From Bimuria novae-zelandiae CBS 107.79 (Eukaryota; Ascomycota; Dothideomycetes; Pleosporales; Didymosphaeriaceae), in assembly GCA_010015655.1 (NCBI GenBank), contig ML976757.1, positions 124,001-188,000 of the forward strand: DNA of 64,000 bases, given 5' to 3'. The number at the start of each line of letters is the position of its first letter. Positions within the stretch are counted from its first letter, which is position 1. The notes beneath the pieces are model-generated. The model searched no databases and was not told the DNA's origin. It worked only from the letters and a program-made list of their open reading frames with translations. Below, in pieces: positions 23,244-34,459 of the stretch. The position numbers and the translations under genes are program-made.

Positions 23244-23689
23244 ATTCTATATTTTTTAAAGAAATTAGCTTTATACTAATTATTATTAATACTAGTTATT
23301 TATTATAATACTAGGGATTTAGCGTGACGCTAGATAAAGCAATTAACCTATAATAAGCTAATATCTTATTTAGCTATTATAGAGGCAAATCTCTATATTA
23401 TAGGCTATATAGAAGGAAGGCTATAGTTAGTAAGGCACTTAATATATTATAAAAGCTCCTTCTCTTGCTATAGGCTAAGGTTTCGGCGATTATAGCTTGC
23501 TTTTATATATAATTAAGTTATTACTTAGTGACTTCGAGTTAAAGTTAATTATATAATACTATACTTTTTAGCTATTTAGGTATATAAGTATTCTTCTCTT
23601 AGTCTTAGCAATTTAATATCGTTAATCGAAGCTTAAATCGGGTCCATATTGGTAGAGTTATGACGTGTCGAAGTTGGGGTGACTTTTGG
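23244..23689. other. AT-rich repeat DNA, continuation of 15109-15873
   Basis: RIP-mutated, no gene seen. The final 50 bp become GC-normal at the edge of the Rieske island. Confidence 0.4.
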
Positions 23690-23745
23690 TGGGGTGCGCA
23701 TCGTCTGACGACGCGCATCGTCTGCCAAGGCACAGTATGGCAGGT
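23690..23745 (-). repeat. Inverted terminal-type repeat left of the Rieske gene
   Basis: GGGGTGCGCATCGTCTGACG followed by ACGCGCATCGTCTGCCAAGG is the complement of the first part of the repeat at 11927 and, less exactly, of 24585-24632. It contains GCGCATCGTCTG twice, 17 bp apart. Together with 24585-24632 it forms an imperfect inverted pair of about 47 bp around the Rieske gene. Confidence 0.6.
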
Positions 23746-23789
23746 AGCCGAAAAATAGCACCCGTGGACTGGCTCCTACCGGATCACTT

Positions 23790-24428
23790 TCATCCTATTC
23801 TCTGTTTCCTTCTCACCCACACATCTTTGTGCTCATCTTCATCCCTAGTTCTTATTTGCACTTCCCAGATCTGCAGCTTGTAGCTCCCCCGATCGGACGC
23901 TCCTGTATGCAAGTCGAACGACCAATCGTGTTTGGGACACGTGATACCCGAACTCAACGTGATGCCAAAATCCTCAATGTCGAAGGGCGTGCCATTTGAG
24001 AGCGGGTACGAAGAGTGGGGACATTCCTGCGTCTGTGAGTATCACCGTCGTTGGACCGCGGGTACTCGCGACCATCCTGTGACTCGAATGGCACCTGGAC
24101 AGGAAGCTCCGGCAATTCACGTACATGGTTCACTGCAACGAACTTTCCTTTAATCTGGAACACCATGACTTGGTCTTTCGCATCTCCTGCGTCGGCATCC
24201 TTCCAATCATCTATCGCAATCTCGGAAGCCTTGGTGCTGTCTGCTCGAGGCACGTAGAATATGCGACATCCTGGGGCGTATTTCTCCTGACAGAGACGTT
24301 GCTCGCCGATGCGGGTACTATCATCAATGTTTGGATATGAGGATACCGGACCAGCGTTGAACCTGGTGTAAATGGGATGTCAGGATGGTCGTGGTTCACG
24401 GAGGAGAGTACCTATGGTTCTGGAGCAT
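23790..24428 (-). CDS. Rieske [2Fe-2S] domain protein, 163 aa, three exons
   Basis: Exons on minus: 24428-24412, 24362-24125, 24026-23790. Introns are 49 bp (GTACTC...CACCAG, branch CTGAC) and 98 bp (GTACGT...ACGCAG). The splices restore one frame, and the second joins AVNH directly to ECPH. The cluster ligands are visible: Cys-Pro-His near residue 87 and Cys-Pro-Lys-His 25 residues later, in a Rieske beta fold (VMVFQIKGKFVAVNH before, WSFDLHTG after). The C-terminus ends VWVRRKQRIG. No oxygenase or transmembrane part is present, so this is a small soluble ferredoxin-type Rieske protein; partner and pathway are unknown. Exon 1 codes only 5.7 residues, so the exact start is the least certain part. 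The gene is unmutated although RIP-killed elements lie on both sides, and a related repeat flanks it. Confidence 0.78.
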
Positions 24429-24577
24429 ACCAGGCGTTACCCGCTCGAGACGGCTGAGTGAAAACATGAACGAGGAAGGACATCGAGACAAGGAGTTTCT
24501 TGTGATGATGGTTTATCGTTGCAGATAGGATGCAGGATGAGTGACTCCATGCAGAAGAAGCCGTTGCTAAGCCTTAC

Positions 24578-24760
24578 CGTGCCTTGGCTGTCAGTGCGCA
24601 GCGTCACATAATGCGCAACCCCAACATAACCGCTCAGCCAGCAACATGTGGCTGCTAAGCCACTTGTAATTAAAATTATCACGAAATTTTCTGGAGTTAA
24701 GGCCTCTAAGGCCTGTAGATAATTACTAGCTACTTAAATTATTAATATTTACTTAGTGTT
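24578..24760 (+). repeat. Repeat shared with the GNAT island (copy 2)
   Basis: Runs from ACCGTGCCTTGGC through GCAACATGTGGCTGCTAAGC and TTTTCTGGAGTTAAGGCCTC. It aligns with 11927-12085 across its whole length with scattered C/T and G/A differences. It lies upstream of the Rieske start, as copy 1 lies upstream of the GNAT start. Confidence 0.65.
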
Positions 24761-24775
24761 TTAATAATTTAGGTA

Positions 24776-25463
24776 ACGTACTTTATAAGCAACGTATTAC
24801 ACAAGCGAGCGCATTACTCTGCTAAGACCCTACTAAAATTTATACTTTACACGATATTACGGAACGCGTATAAATATTTATAATACATTATAGTAAGCTA
24901 ATTTACTTCAAATTAAATTTTACTTTTTTATATATAGCGTAAATTATGTCTAGCCTTACTATACTACCTATAGTATTATTATGTTAATTTATTTGTATTA
25001 GAGGTTATTTTGTTTTAACTATTTTTATATTACTCCGTACTATAAAGCCCATTTGCGTATCTAATTACTCGTTATTAATAACTATAAATACTTTTCCTTT
25101 TGTAATTTCTATCGCGTAGCGGCCTTATTAGTAGCTTAAAACTTAATAATTTACTTTTATACTAATACTAGCTTATGCACTACTATTATTGCGCCTTTTA
25201 TTAACTTTTTAAAGATCTTAACTATATTTATTAGGGAATTATTTAGGTGGCTTGAATTATGCTCCTTTACTACTGTTAATTATTACCTAAATATTAAAGT
25301 ATTACTTAGTATTTATAACTACTATATACTATTAAATATAGTATAAGGTAAAGGCGTACGTAATTAGATATTAAACGTTAATATTATAACCTATAAATTT
25401 AATAAAACTTGGCTAGCACCTTACAAAGCGTTTTAGAAATTACTTTTAGTAATTATAGCCTTA
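24776..25463. repeat. RIP-mutated fragment with a family-H-like terminus
   Basis: After a TA, ACGTACTTTATAAGC, ACACAAGCGAGCGCATTAC and GACCCTACTAAA resemble the end of the Fot1-like element at 59905. No opposite end is seen, so it is truncated or too degraded. No open frame. It is cut on the right by element A. Confidence 0.4.
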
Positions 25464-25929
25464 TGTTACGACCACGAACCCCACAAGGATGAAGAAGCCA
25501 GACAATTACGCCAAGAGAGTAATTATTAACGAAGTAGCAGAGTTAACGGGACCTAACGGGGCGCAGGGTAGCTTAGTTAGCAGTTACGTAACAAAGTCCC
25601 GCATAAAGGGAAGTCCTATGGGACTACTGTAGTCCCTAGGACTACAGGGCCTTGGCGGGACTACAAAGAAGGAATAGGCTAGTATATAGTGTGGTAACTT
25701 TCTTATTATTATTTCCTTCCTCGTAGTTAACTTATATATCTTCTGTGCGAGTACGTTCTCCTATAGAGACTAATAGTTATCTTATTTATTATAAAATTAG
25801 ATTATCTAGCCGCGCTAAGTGTCGCATTAACTTATACTACTAAATAATCCGTGAAGCACCACGATACCTTACCGCCCTAACTTAGATTAGAATAAGGTGT
25901 AAGAGCCTTATAACACTTTAACTACCCTA

Positions 25930-27420
25930 CGGTATAATAGCAGGACCTAGTTCGACCACCGCAGCTCCGGCACCTAAGGAAAAGACCCTAGGAGAGATAG
26001 TTATTAAACAAGCGGCTTAGATAGCCTAGTTACAGGAAATTATCAACTAGATAAGCGAAAAGATGAGCTAATAGGAAAATGCGAAACATTAACTAAAGGT
26101 CCTAAAGCCCGAACCCTATTTAGGAAAGGGTCACCCAGGAACGTGTTAGGATCTGTATTTAGCATCACCAGGCTAACATTCTGAGACGGCCAAGGTCTTA
26201 TGGGAGCCAATGGTGGCACAGCAATGGGCAAGTCACGTGACTGCTCGAGGCGCTCGAAGCGAGCAAGTCGAGCAGGTGCAGGAAGCTAAGGCTGTGCTCG
26301 CTCCGCTCAAGTCGAGCAAGTCGAGCATATGCAGAAAGCTAAGGCTGCGCTCGACATGCTCGAAGCGAGCAAGTCGAGCATGCTAAGTATATAGGGACAT
26401 AAGGATAGACTCTTCCACCTCGTGTTTAACCTGTTTATTAATCTATCGTTTGGATTTACTTAGGCTCTTGTTGATTTAATTATAACGCACCTTACTTCGA
26501 TACTAACACCCTATTAATAAGCGCGAGCTATTAATACGCCCTTTCCCGTCTTCGACATCGCTCCTGCTAGAGAACCAACCTTAACCCCATTTCGGACTAG
26601 CTACCCGTAGGGACTTAACAGAACGTTCCTAACCTAGATAGAACTATTTATTTATTATAACCTAGGAAAGTTTAATATAGAATAAGATAAGATTTTAGTT
26701 ACCTATATAAATATGCAAGACAAGGCAGTCGCGTGGGCTAGACTAATAATTAATAATTTCCTCGAGAATAGCAAATTAGAGGATTATAGTTTAGACGCTA
26801 CTAAAGACGCCTTTAAGGACTAGGAGTCTTTTCGCAAGGCCGTGAAAGGAATGTTTGGCACTATTAATAAAGGACATTAAGCCAAAATACGCCTCCAGCG
26901 CCCACTTCAGGAGAAATCGGCGGTACTCTATACACTAGAGTTTAAACAGATCATGGCAGAACTCGAAGGATAGGGAGAAGCCCCACTTATAATTACCTAC
27001 TATAATAGACTAAAAGAATCGGTCAAAGACGAATTGGTCCACCAAGGAAAAGCAGACGACCTAGAAGAACTTATTAATAATGTAATTAAAGCAGATAATC
27101 GCCTATACAAACGCAAGCTAGAAAAATAGCATAGTACTAGGCTACTTACTAGAAAAGAGAATTAATCTAGGCCCGCAGGAAGAGACCAGGACGGAGATGT
27201 TATTATAACTAATAAAGCCTAATAGTATAAAAAGAAGAACGGCAAGGGAAAACAGCTATATAGACTAAAGAAGAGTTACTAGGGCAAGAACAGTATCTCG
27301 TAGGAAGAGCAAGAATAAAGGTTTAAAGACAAAGCCTGCCTCTAATATAGTAAGCTAGGCCACTTCGCTAAAGACTGCAACGATTAGGGGACTAAGGTTA
27401 ATATAATTAACCTCCTATAA
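25930..27420 (+). pseudogene. gag of chromovirus A, broken and interrupted
   Basis: Frame fragments read EPYLGKGHPGT before and FLT after the nested LTR (26144-26620); removing the LTR and one target copy joins them in phase. Downstream MQDKAVAWARLIINN, FRKAVKGMFGTINKG and LKESVKDELVHQG are capsid-like. A zinc knuckle lies at 27337-27377 (C-x2-Y-x3-G-H-x4-C), its second Cys reading TAT. Stops are TAG/TAA at former Gln or Trp codons. Confidence 0.8.
26144..26620. mobile_element. Solo LTR, family B (477 bp), nested in gag of element A
   Basis: TGTTAGGATCTG ... GGGACTTAACA with GAACG on both sides (26139-26143, 26621-26625). It contains an internal cluster of short repeats of the type CTCGAAGCGAGCAAGTCGAG at about 26247-26382, not present in the copy at 8558. 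Confidence 0.93.
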
Positions 27421-28859
27421 GTGGCTATAGCCACCCTCACGCTAGTAGAAGCCGACGGAGTGGATCTTACGCAGGAAATCCTAGAGCTAATAAAAGAGGA
27501 AGAGGAACAAAAGACCCTTCCTGAGTACCAGATCTTCTAAAGACTGGCTAACGACACCTACTAGATGTGCAGCAGTGCGCTACATTAATCGTCTTAGTGT
27601 AAGGTAAAAGTAATCGTCTAAGGGGCACACGCATGGGACGCCTACTAGCTAGCAAAGAAACTACAAGTGCGCCCAAAACAATACCTACGCCATATCACAA
27701 TACAGGAACGACATAAATACGCTAAATAGTGGCAATGCACGCGTAAAGGATGCCGACAACACTCTAAGGCTAGAGTTAGGGCCTCCTATTTTCCAGGAGG
27801 TTTAGAATACTATAGGCTAAAGCAGAGCCAGTGCAGCGTGCCTAATAATTACTATAAGCACTTTCTAGCCTATTAGGCTAAGCACTATAAATAGAATAGT
27901 TAGTATTAATATTTTAATATTACCTATAAGCTACACAGGTAGCAAAAATTTAAAACAGGCTAGTTCCCTTAGGGCTTAGACCCCCGCGACACTAGCACGA
28001 TAATAAGAAATACGTAGCTAGAAAGAGACGCGGACTACTTATTAATTAGGTAAGAATAATGCAACCTATAGTGCTTTGCACACCTAAGCCTGTAGGAAGA
28101 GGCAGCCTCCTTAGATAGCTATCTAGGGCATAATGCATTAGCCTAGAACAAATGCCTTCCTCTAAATTGCCCGCAACATAGGAATTAAGGAGTATATAAA
28201 TCTAATAGAATTAGAGAGACTTACGCCCTGTATCGACAGCGATATAAGTAGCACTAAATTAAGGAAGTCTCTAAGCTATCTAAGGTCTAGGACTAGATTA
28301 AGGAAGCCAACGCCGATTAGCCTAAAACCTTAGATAAAGGGTCTAATAATTTAAAAAACTAGATCGTTACTAGGCAATAAGCCACACTAGTAATAGTGCG
28401 ATTATTATGGCTTATTAAGTAAACACTCGCAGAATTAAGAAACGCTTAATTAAAGACATTACGGTGCATAGACATCGTGTTATAGCACTAATTAACCTAG
28501 GGGTAGACGCGTGTCTAATCGCCCCGCGAGTAGTTAAGAAGTACGATATGCTATATTGTAATAAGAAAACACCGCTATAAATAAAACTCGCGGACAGGAC
28601 CTAATTACAAGGATATAGTAATAATTAGCTGCGCCTTAAGACGGCGCCAGTATAAGTTAACATAGAAGGCCTAGAGAGCTAACACGTCTTCACTATCGCG
28701 GAGATAGGAGACATCGAAGCTATTGTTAGATACAAATGGCTAGAATAACACAATCTATAGATAGACTAGATTAAACGAACGATCCTTCCCCGGGACCTAC
28801 TAGCGAAGGCTCAGGCAAGCCCTAGTAGAAGGGAAACTCCCCAACCTTAGGCGAGAAAA

Positions 28860-31800
28860 AGGAGTCGACCATCTAGGATATAAGAAATATTAGTATATAA
28901 GATGAACAGGATCTTAAAGCAACACCTAGGGCGGGTGTACTACATATAGGTCTAAGAGACTAAGATAGTCCTAGATAACCCTAGTCTACCAGAAGAATAT
29001 AAGGAATTCGCAGACCTATTTAAGGAACACGACAAGACTATCCTACCTAAACACAAGGAGTGGGATCACGAGATACCACTAGTAGAGGGAGCCAAGCTAC
29101 AGCCAAAACGCCTAAGGCCCTTTACCTATAAATAAGAAAAAGAGTTAAAAGAGCTAATATAGAAGAATCTACGCTTAGGGAAATAGTGGCCTAGTTAGAG
29201 TCCTGTAGCCTTCCCTATACTCTTTATTCGTAAAAAAGACGGCAGGCTGCGACTCTATATAGATTATAAATAGCTAAACGCCGTGACGATTAAGAATCGC
29301 TACCTGTTACCACTAATAATAGAGCTTATAGATAGACTCCGAGGAGCTAAATACTTCACGAAATTCGACGTCCAGAATGGATTCCACAGGATTCGAATTG
29401 CGAAAGGATATAAGTGGAAAACGGCGTTCCGCACACAATATGGCCTTTTCGAGTACACAGTTATGCCTATAGGGCTAACTAATGCACTAGTAACCTTCTA
29501 GGAGTTAATAAATTAAGTACTATATAAATACTTAGACGTATTCTGCACGGCGTACCTCGACGATATTTTAATATACTTATACGGAACCTTAGAAGAGCAC
29601 AAAGGACATGTACGCAAAGTACTATAGAAGTTATAAGAGTATTAATTGCTCCTAAACCCTAAGAAGTGCGAGTTCTATGTTACTAAGACGGAATATTTGG
29701 GATTTGTGATATCCCGAGAAGGTGTCAAGATGGACCTAAAGAAGATCGCGATAATAAAAGAATAATTACTATTGTAATTAGTAAAAGACATCTAGTCTTT
29801 CTTAGGCTTTACTAACTTCTATCGCAAATTTATTAGGAACTACTTAAAGACGACCGCTCTGTTAATAAAACTTATAAAGATAGGGAAATGGCAACCTCTG
29901 CAAAAGGCAGAAATAGTGGCTTTTAAGTAGCTTAAACGCCTATTCCTAATAGCACCCCTACTATAAATATACGACCTAGAGCGGTAATATCGCATCTACA
30001 CGGATGCATCGGACTATGCGCTGGGGGCCGTATTATTATAAGAGTGCGACAACAGTAAATAGAGACCTGTCTTCTATCACGCACGCAAGCTCTTAGGAGC
30101 AGAACTAAATTATAAGATTTATAATAAGGAGTTACTCGCAATCGTTAACTATTTTAAGTAATAGGAAGCGCAGCTTAAAAGAGCAAAGCACTAAACAAAG
30201 GTCTTTTTAGATTACCTTAACCTTACGCGCTTTACAACTACAAAGAAGCTTAATTAATAATAGGCTAGATAGTTAGAATAGATAGCGAAATTCGACTTCC
30301 GCATTACCTATTTACCTGGTAACTTAAACGCCATAGTAGACGCACTTAGCAGGCGTTTAGATCTCGTAAAAGAAGATAATAGAAGTAACTATGTTACAAT
30401 CCTAACCTACGCGAAGGACAGAACCCTTTGCTATAATAAGACATAGCTTGCACTAGCACTAGAAGCACGGCGCGCGGATCTTACCTATTATAGGCTAGCT
30501 ATAGAAGAGATACAGGATTACAATAGGCTTAAGGACAAGAATTACCAAGCGTATAATCTCTACTAAGCTACGAAATTAGCGGCACGGGACTATTAAAACC
30601 GTATCTAGATTAGTAAGCAGATAGCTCCGCTACTAATTAAAAACTACACAAAGATAAGGATTAGGGACACCTAAGGATCACTAAAACGACGCGTTAAATC
30701 GCGAACAAATATACCATCCCTAGGCTACGCCAGGCGGTATAGAAGGTTTTAGGCAACTATTTAGCCTATTATAAGAATAAGCCTAAGAGACATAAGCCCT
30801 ACGGCCTCTTACAGCCACTATAGCCACCCTTAAGACCATGGTTAAGCGTGACTATGGACTTTATCGTGAAGCTACTGGCATTACTAGCACCAGGGAACAA
30901 GGATCCCTACGACTTAATCTTAGTTATAATCTATTAACTTACTAAGGAGTCAAGGTTTGTGCTAATTAGGGAAGCTATGTTAGTAGAAGAACTAGCCTAT
31001 GTAGTAAAACAAGAACTAATATTATAGGTTAGACAACCTAACGAGTTTATCACAGACAGGGCCAAGATATTCACATCGTTATACTAGACCACGTTTATAA
31101 CTAAATTAGGGATTAAGCACAAGCTCACGACGAGCTTTTATCCTAAAATAAATAGCTAAACTAAGTAAACAAACTAAACGTTAGAATAGTATCTCTAGAT
31201 GTATATAAATAAGCTTTAAGATAACTAGGTTAAGCTATTGCCAACGGCCCAGCTGGCATACAATAGCGCAAGATTGGCGACTACGGGGTACTCGCCATAT
31301 TACGCCAACCATGATCATGAGCCAACAACTTACCAGGATCCATTAGACATCTAGAGCATTGCAAAGAACGCAGCCAATAAGGCTAAACTTATGCAGGACC
31401 TATATAAAACACTACACAAGAACATCGCGTAACGTAATAAATAAATAGCGCGACAAGTAAATAAGAAAAGAATTATAGGACTAACCTTTAAGGAGGGGGA
31501 TAGAGTCCTCCTCTCGCGAAAAAATCTTAAGATAATAAGGCTAAGCAAAAAACTAGATAACCTTTAAAAGGGACTATTTAAAATCTAAGAGGTTAGGGGA
31601 CTGGTTAATTTTAAACTACGGCTACCTATAGATACACGGATCCACCCGGTCTTCCACAAGTTATTATTAGAACCAGCACCACTAGACGCCGAACTAGAAA
31701 CCTAGCTTAAACTTAAAGATAAGGAGTACGAGATCGAAGCTATTAGGGACCTATAAAAAATTAGGCGTCAGTACAAGTATCTAGTAAAGTGGAAAGGATG

Positions 31801-31911
31801 GCCAGAGAACCATAATATATAGGAACTAGTACAAAACCTTACAAACTATAAGACAGCGCTAGAGAGGTTCTACAAGAAATATCTAAAGGCGCCGCAACCA
31901 GATTAGTAAGG
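28860..31911 (+). pseudogene. pol of chromovirus A (RT, RNase H, integrase, chromodomain), broken
   Basis: The RT is clear, for example 29283-29501 ([36 protein letters not shown]), and the catalytic YLDD at 29553-29564 is intact. RNase H: IYTDASDYALGAVL near 30000. Integrase: SVTMDFI near 30850, FITDRAKIF near 31050, and TSFYPKINS near 31130. The GPF-like C-terminal part follows, and a chromodomain at 31727-31885 (YEIEAIRDL, YLVKWKGWPENHN). Protease lies upstream near 28.4-28.7 kb (weak). Many in-frame TAG/TAA codons make it non-functional. Confidence 0.9.
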
Positions 31912-31999
31912 AACTTAAAAAAGTTAAAAGACACGAAAGGATTAAAAGGAATAAATAAGTTAGCCTATAATTAGCCTAAGTTAGCCCGTAAAGGTGCAT

Positions 32000-32420
32000 G
32001 TGGTAATAGTTTATAAAAGCTAGTACTCTTTAAATTCTCCTCTTATTACCCTAACGCCTTAATCGCATTAGTAACGCGTAAGTTATGCTAGGCATAGTTA
32101 TACTCCTTCTCCTTTATCTCTACTAACTCTTGCTTAAGACGTATAGTCTTAAGAGTAGCCTAAGCTTAACGCTCTTTTACTTAAAGAAGGGCGAGACGCT
32201 TTTCGCGCTTCTCCTTCTAAACACGCTCCTAATCCTTCTTAGGAATCTATAGACTACATTTAGCATAGGCAGCGAGATAGCCCGTACACTACCTAGAGGC
32301 AGCGTTAATAAAACACTGTAACTTCTTCTTCTAATAACGCTCACAACTAGACGCTATCTTTAGGCCCTAAGCTTCTACTTTTTACGCACGAGCACGACAG
32401 GTCGCTAGGGACAAATAGGG
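32000..32420 (-). pseudogene. Antisense ORF of chromovirus A with Zn2Cys6-like spacing, broken
   Basis: Between pol and the 3' LTR, on the opposite strand. At 32345-32256 the codons give Cys-x2-Tyr-x6-Cys-x8-Cys-x2-Tyr-x6-Cys: four Cys seen as TGT and two positions as TAT, which RIP would make from TGT. The spacing equals the fungal zinc-cluster pattern. It is followed by IPKKD, KEKREKRLALL, TIRLKQELVEIKEKEYNYA and other Lys/Glu-rich coil-forming sequence. Nine or so stops are TAG/TAA. Homologous to 16745-17225 in element C. DNA binding is inferred, not shown. Confidence 0.65.
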
Positions 32421-33879
32421 GGTTCTTAGCATAGTTAGTAAGGCAAGGGGAATTAAGAAGAGGCTATAACCTGCCTTAGGACGCGGGGGGACGCACCTTT
32501 ATAATAATTAGCACTAACGCGCCAATAGCATAGCATAGCAAAGCAAGGTATTAGGACAATAACCTTAAAGAGGGGGATAGTGTTACGACCACGAACCCTA
32601 TAAGAATAAAGAAGCTAGATAATTACGCTAAGAGAGTAATTATTAATAAAGTAGTAGAGTTAACGGGACCTAACGGGGCGCAGGGCAGCTTAATTAGTAG
32701 TTACGTGATAAAGTCCCGCATAAAGGGAAGTCCCATGGGACTACTATAGTCCCTAGGACTATAGGGCCTTGGCGGGACTACGAAGAAGAAATAGGCTAGT
32801 ATATAGTATGGCAACTTTCTTATTATTATTTCCTTCCTCGTAGTTAACTTATATATCTTCTGTGCAAGTACGTTCTCCTATATAAACTAATAGTTATCTT
32901 ATTCGTTATAAGATTAAATTGTCTAGCCGCGCTAAGTGTCGCATTAACTTGTACCACTAAATAATCCGTGAAGCACCACGATACCTTACCGCCCTAACCC
33001 GGATCGGAATAAGGTGTGAGAGCCTCATAACACCTTAAAAGTGTATCGGCGCAGGTCACTTAAAGGATCGATATTAGCGTATCTCCTAGCAGAGGCATAT
33101 AGGAGTGCGTGTATAAGAAAGTAGCCTTGAATAAATTAAGTGCCTATAGGCCTGGTATAAAAGGATATAGAAAAGGTACTAAACTATAAAAGCCTTAAGC
33201 TCCTCTAAATATACTTCTTCCTAAATAGCTAGCTAGCACATATCTGCCATAGGTTAACTATTAGTCTAATAGATTTAAAATAAATTTAAATTAGATCCGT
33301 AGTTCCCTATCGGTCTAATAGATCCGAAATTAGTCTAATATAGATAAGTATTAGTCTTTAGATAATCTTAAACTCTATCTTAACTAGTTAAAGGTTTTTA
33401 TATTAATAAGTAATTATTCCTGTTATACTACTCCCTCCTTTATAACTTATAAATAGTCCTTTATTTATACCGTGTGTAAATTATTTCGCGCGTTTTTACT
33501 ATTTCTAGTAACTAGCGTAATTAGGACCGTTATAGTAATAATTATAACTCTACTAATTAGTTAATTTTTATTTATTTTATTTCGCTAGTTATGCGCATAG
33601 TAATCTAAATTAGACTATATTTAAAGTAGCTTTGTAATTACGTTATATACCTATATAATATAATTTTATAAGTATTTATAGGTAAGGGGTTGCTCTTTTT
33701 TATAAATAAATAAAGCTATAATTAGTAAAGAATAGAAAAGTGGATTTTAAAGACTTAGTTCTTTTTTTATTAACCTATAATAATTTAACTTTAGTAAATA
33801 TTTAAGACTATCTTAGAGGTATTCGTAATATTAATAACTATTTTAGTTTATAATACCTATCTATACTCCTTTTAAAGTA

Positions 33880-34450
33880 CTTTTAAAAGTATATTAAGTT
33901 ATTTATCTACGCTGTATGCGTGCGTTTAGTTATAATAATATACTTACTTATAAGTTTTTTAAGCTATTTTCTAAAAAGTATAGTTACTACACCTTTTAGA
34001 ATAAAAAGTATAATCTTATAAGTATAATAATTCTAATTCTATCCTATTTTAATAATAAATTAGGTAGGTGCCTAACTTTATAGAGTCTAAATTTTAGAAT
34101 TTTAAGAGGACCTTATAGGATTAGGAGGGGGCTAGTAAAAAGGAAGCTACTAACCTTTAACCTACGCTTAATAAGGTTACGAAAGACCTAGGCATAATTA
34201 TACAGGTTAATTAGGCGGGTAAGGCTAGGCTAACTTCTATAAAATTACTACTCGCGTAGCGTTTTGCTTCTATGCGGGTGGAGAATTGTCTACAGCGTGT
34301 GGAGGAGGTAGTAGATAATCTTCATGATACCATAAGGACGGCTTCGGAGAGGGATTAGGGGAAGGGAAAGGGTAAGGGCAAGAGGAAGGCGCTTGCTACT
34401 TTTAAAAGTACTTTACTTAAGCCCTCTAATTTAGATAAGGAGTAGAATTA
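33880..34450 (+). pseudogene. Antisense ORF near the 3' end of gypsy D, broken
   Basis: On plus, opposite to gag-pol. A stretch near 33975-34015 reads Tyr-x2-Tyr-x6-Tyr with an NKK before the last, which would be C-x2-C-x6-C before RIP; the first half-cluster fits less well. Farther on, MRVENCLQRVEEVVDNL and GKGKGKGKRKA form a coil and a basic tail. Same position and orientation as in elements A and C, weaker match. Confidence 0.4.
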
Positions 34451-34459
34451 ATTTTTATT

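Larger units (their letters stand above)
25464..33032 (+). mobile_element. Ty3/gypsy chromovirus A, full length, RIP-mutated
   Basis: LTRs of exactly 452 bp at 25464-25915 and 32581-33032 (TGTTACGACCACGAACC ... CATAACA) are flanked by CCTTA on both sides (25459-25463, 33033-33037). A purine tract (AAAGAGGGGGATAG) abuts the 3' LTR. Domain order gag, RT, RNase H, integrase, chromodomain defines a chromovirus. Solo LTRs of the same family lie at 12339 and 42147. It carries a nested family-B solo LTR. Confidence 0.95.

Noticed and set aside
24211..24399. Frame in the Rieske 5' region that suggested a frameshifted pseudogene
   Set aside because: A 49-bp intron with branch CTGAC and CAG acceptor joins the 24428 ATG exon in phase, so no frameshift is needed.
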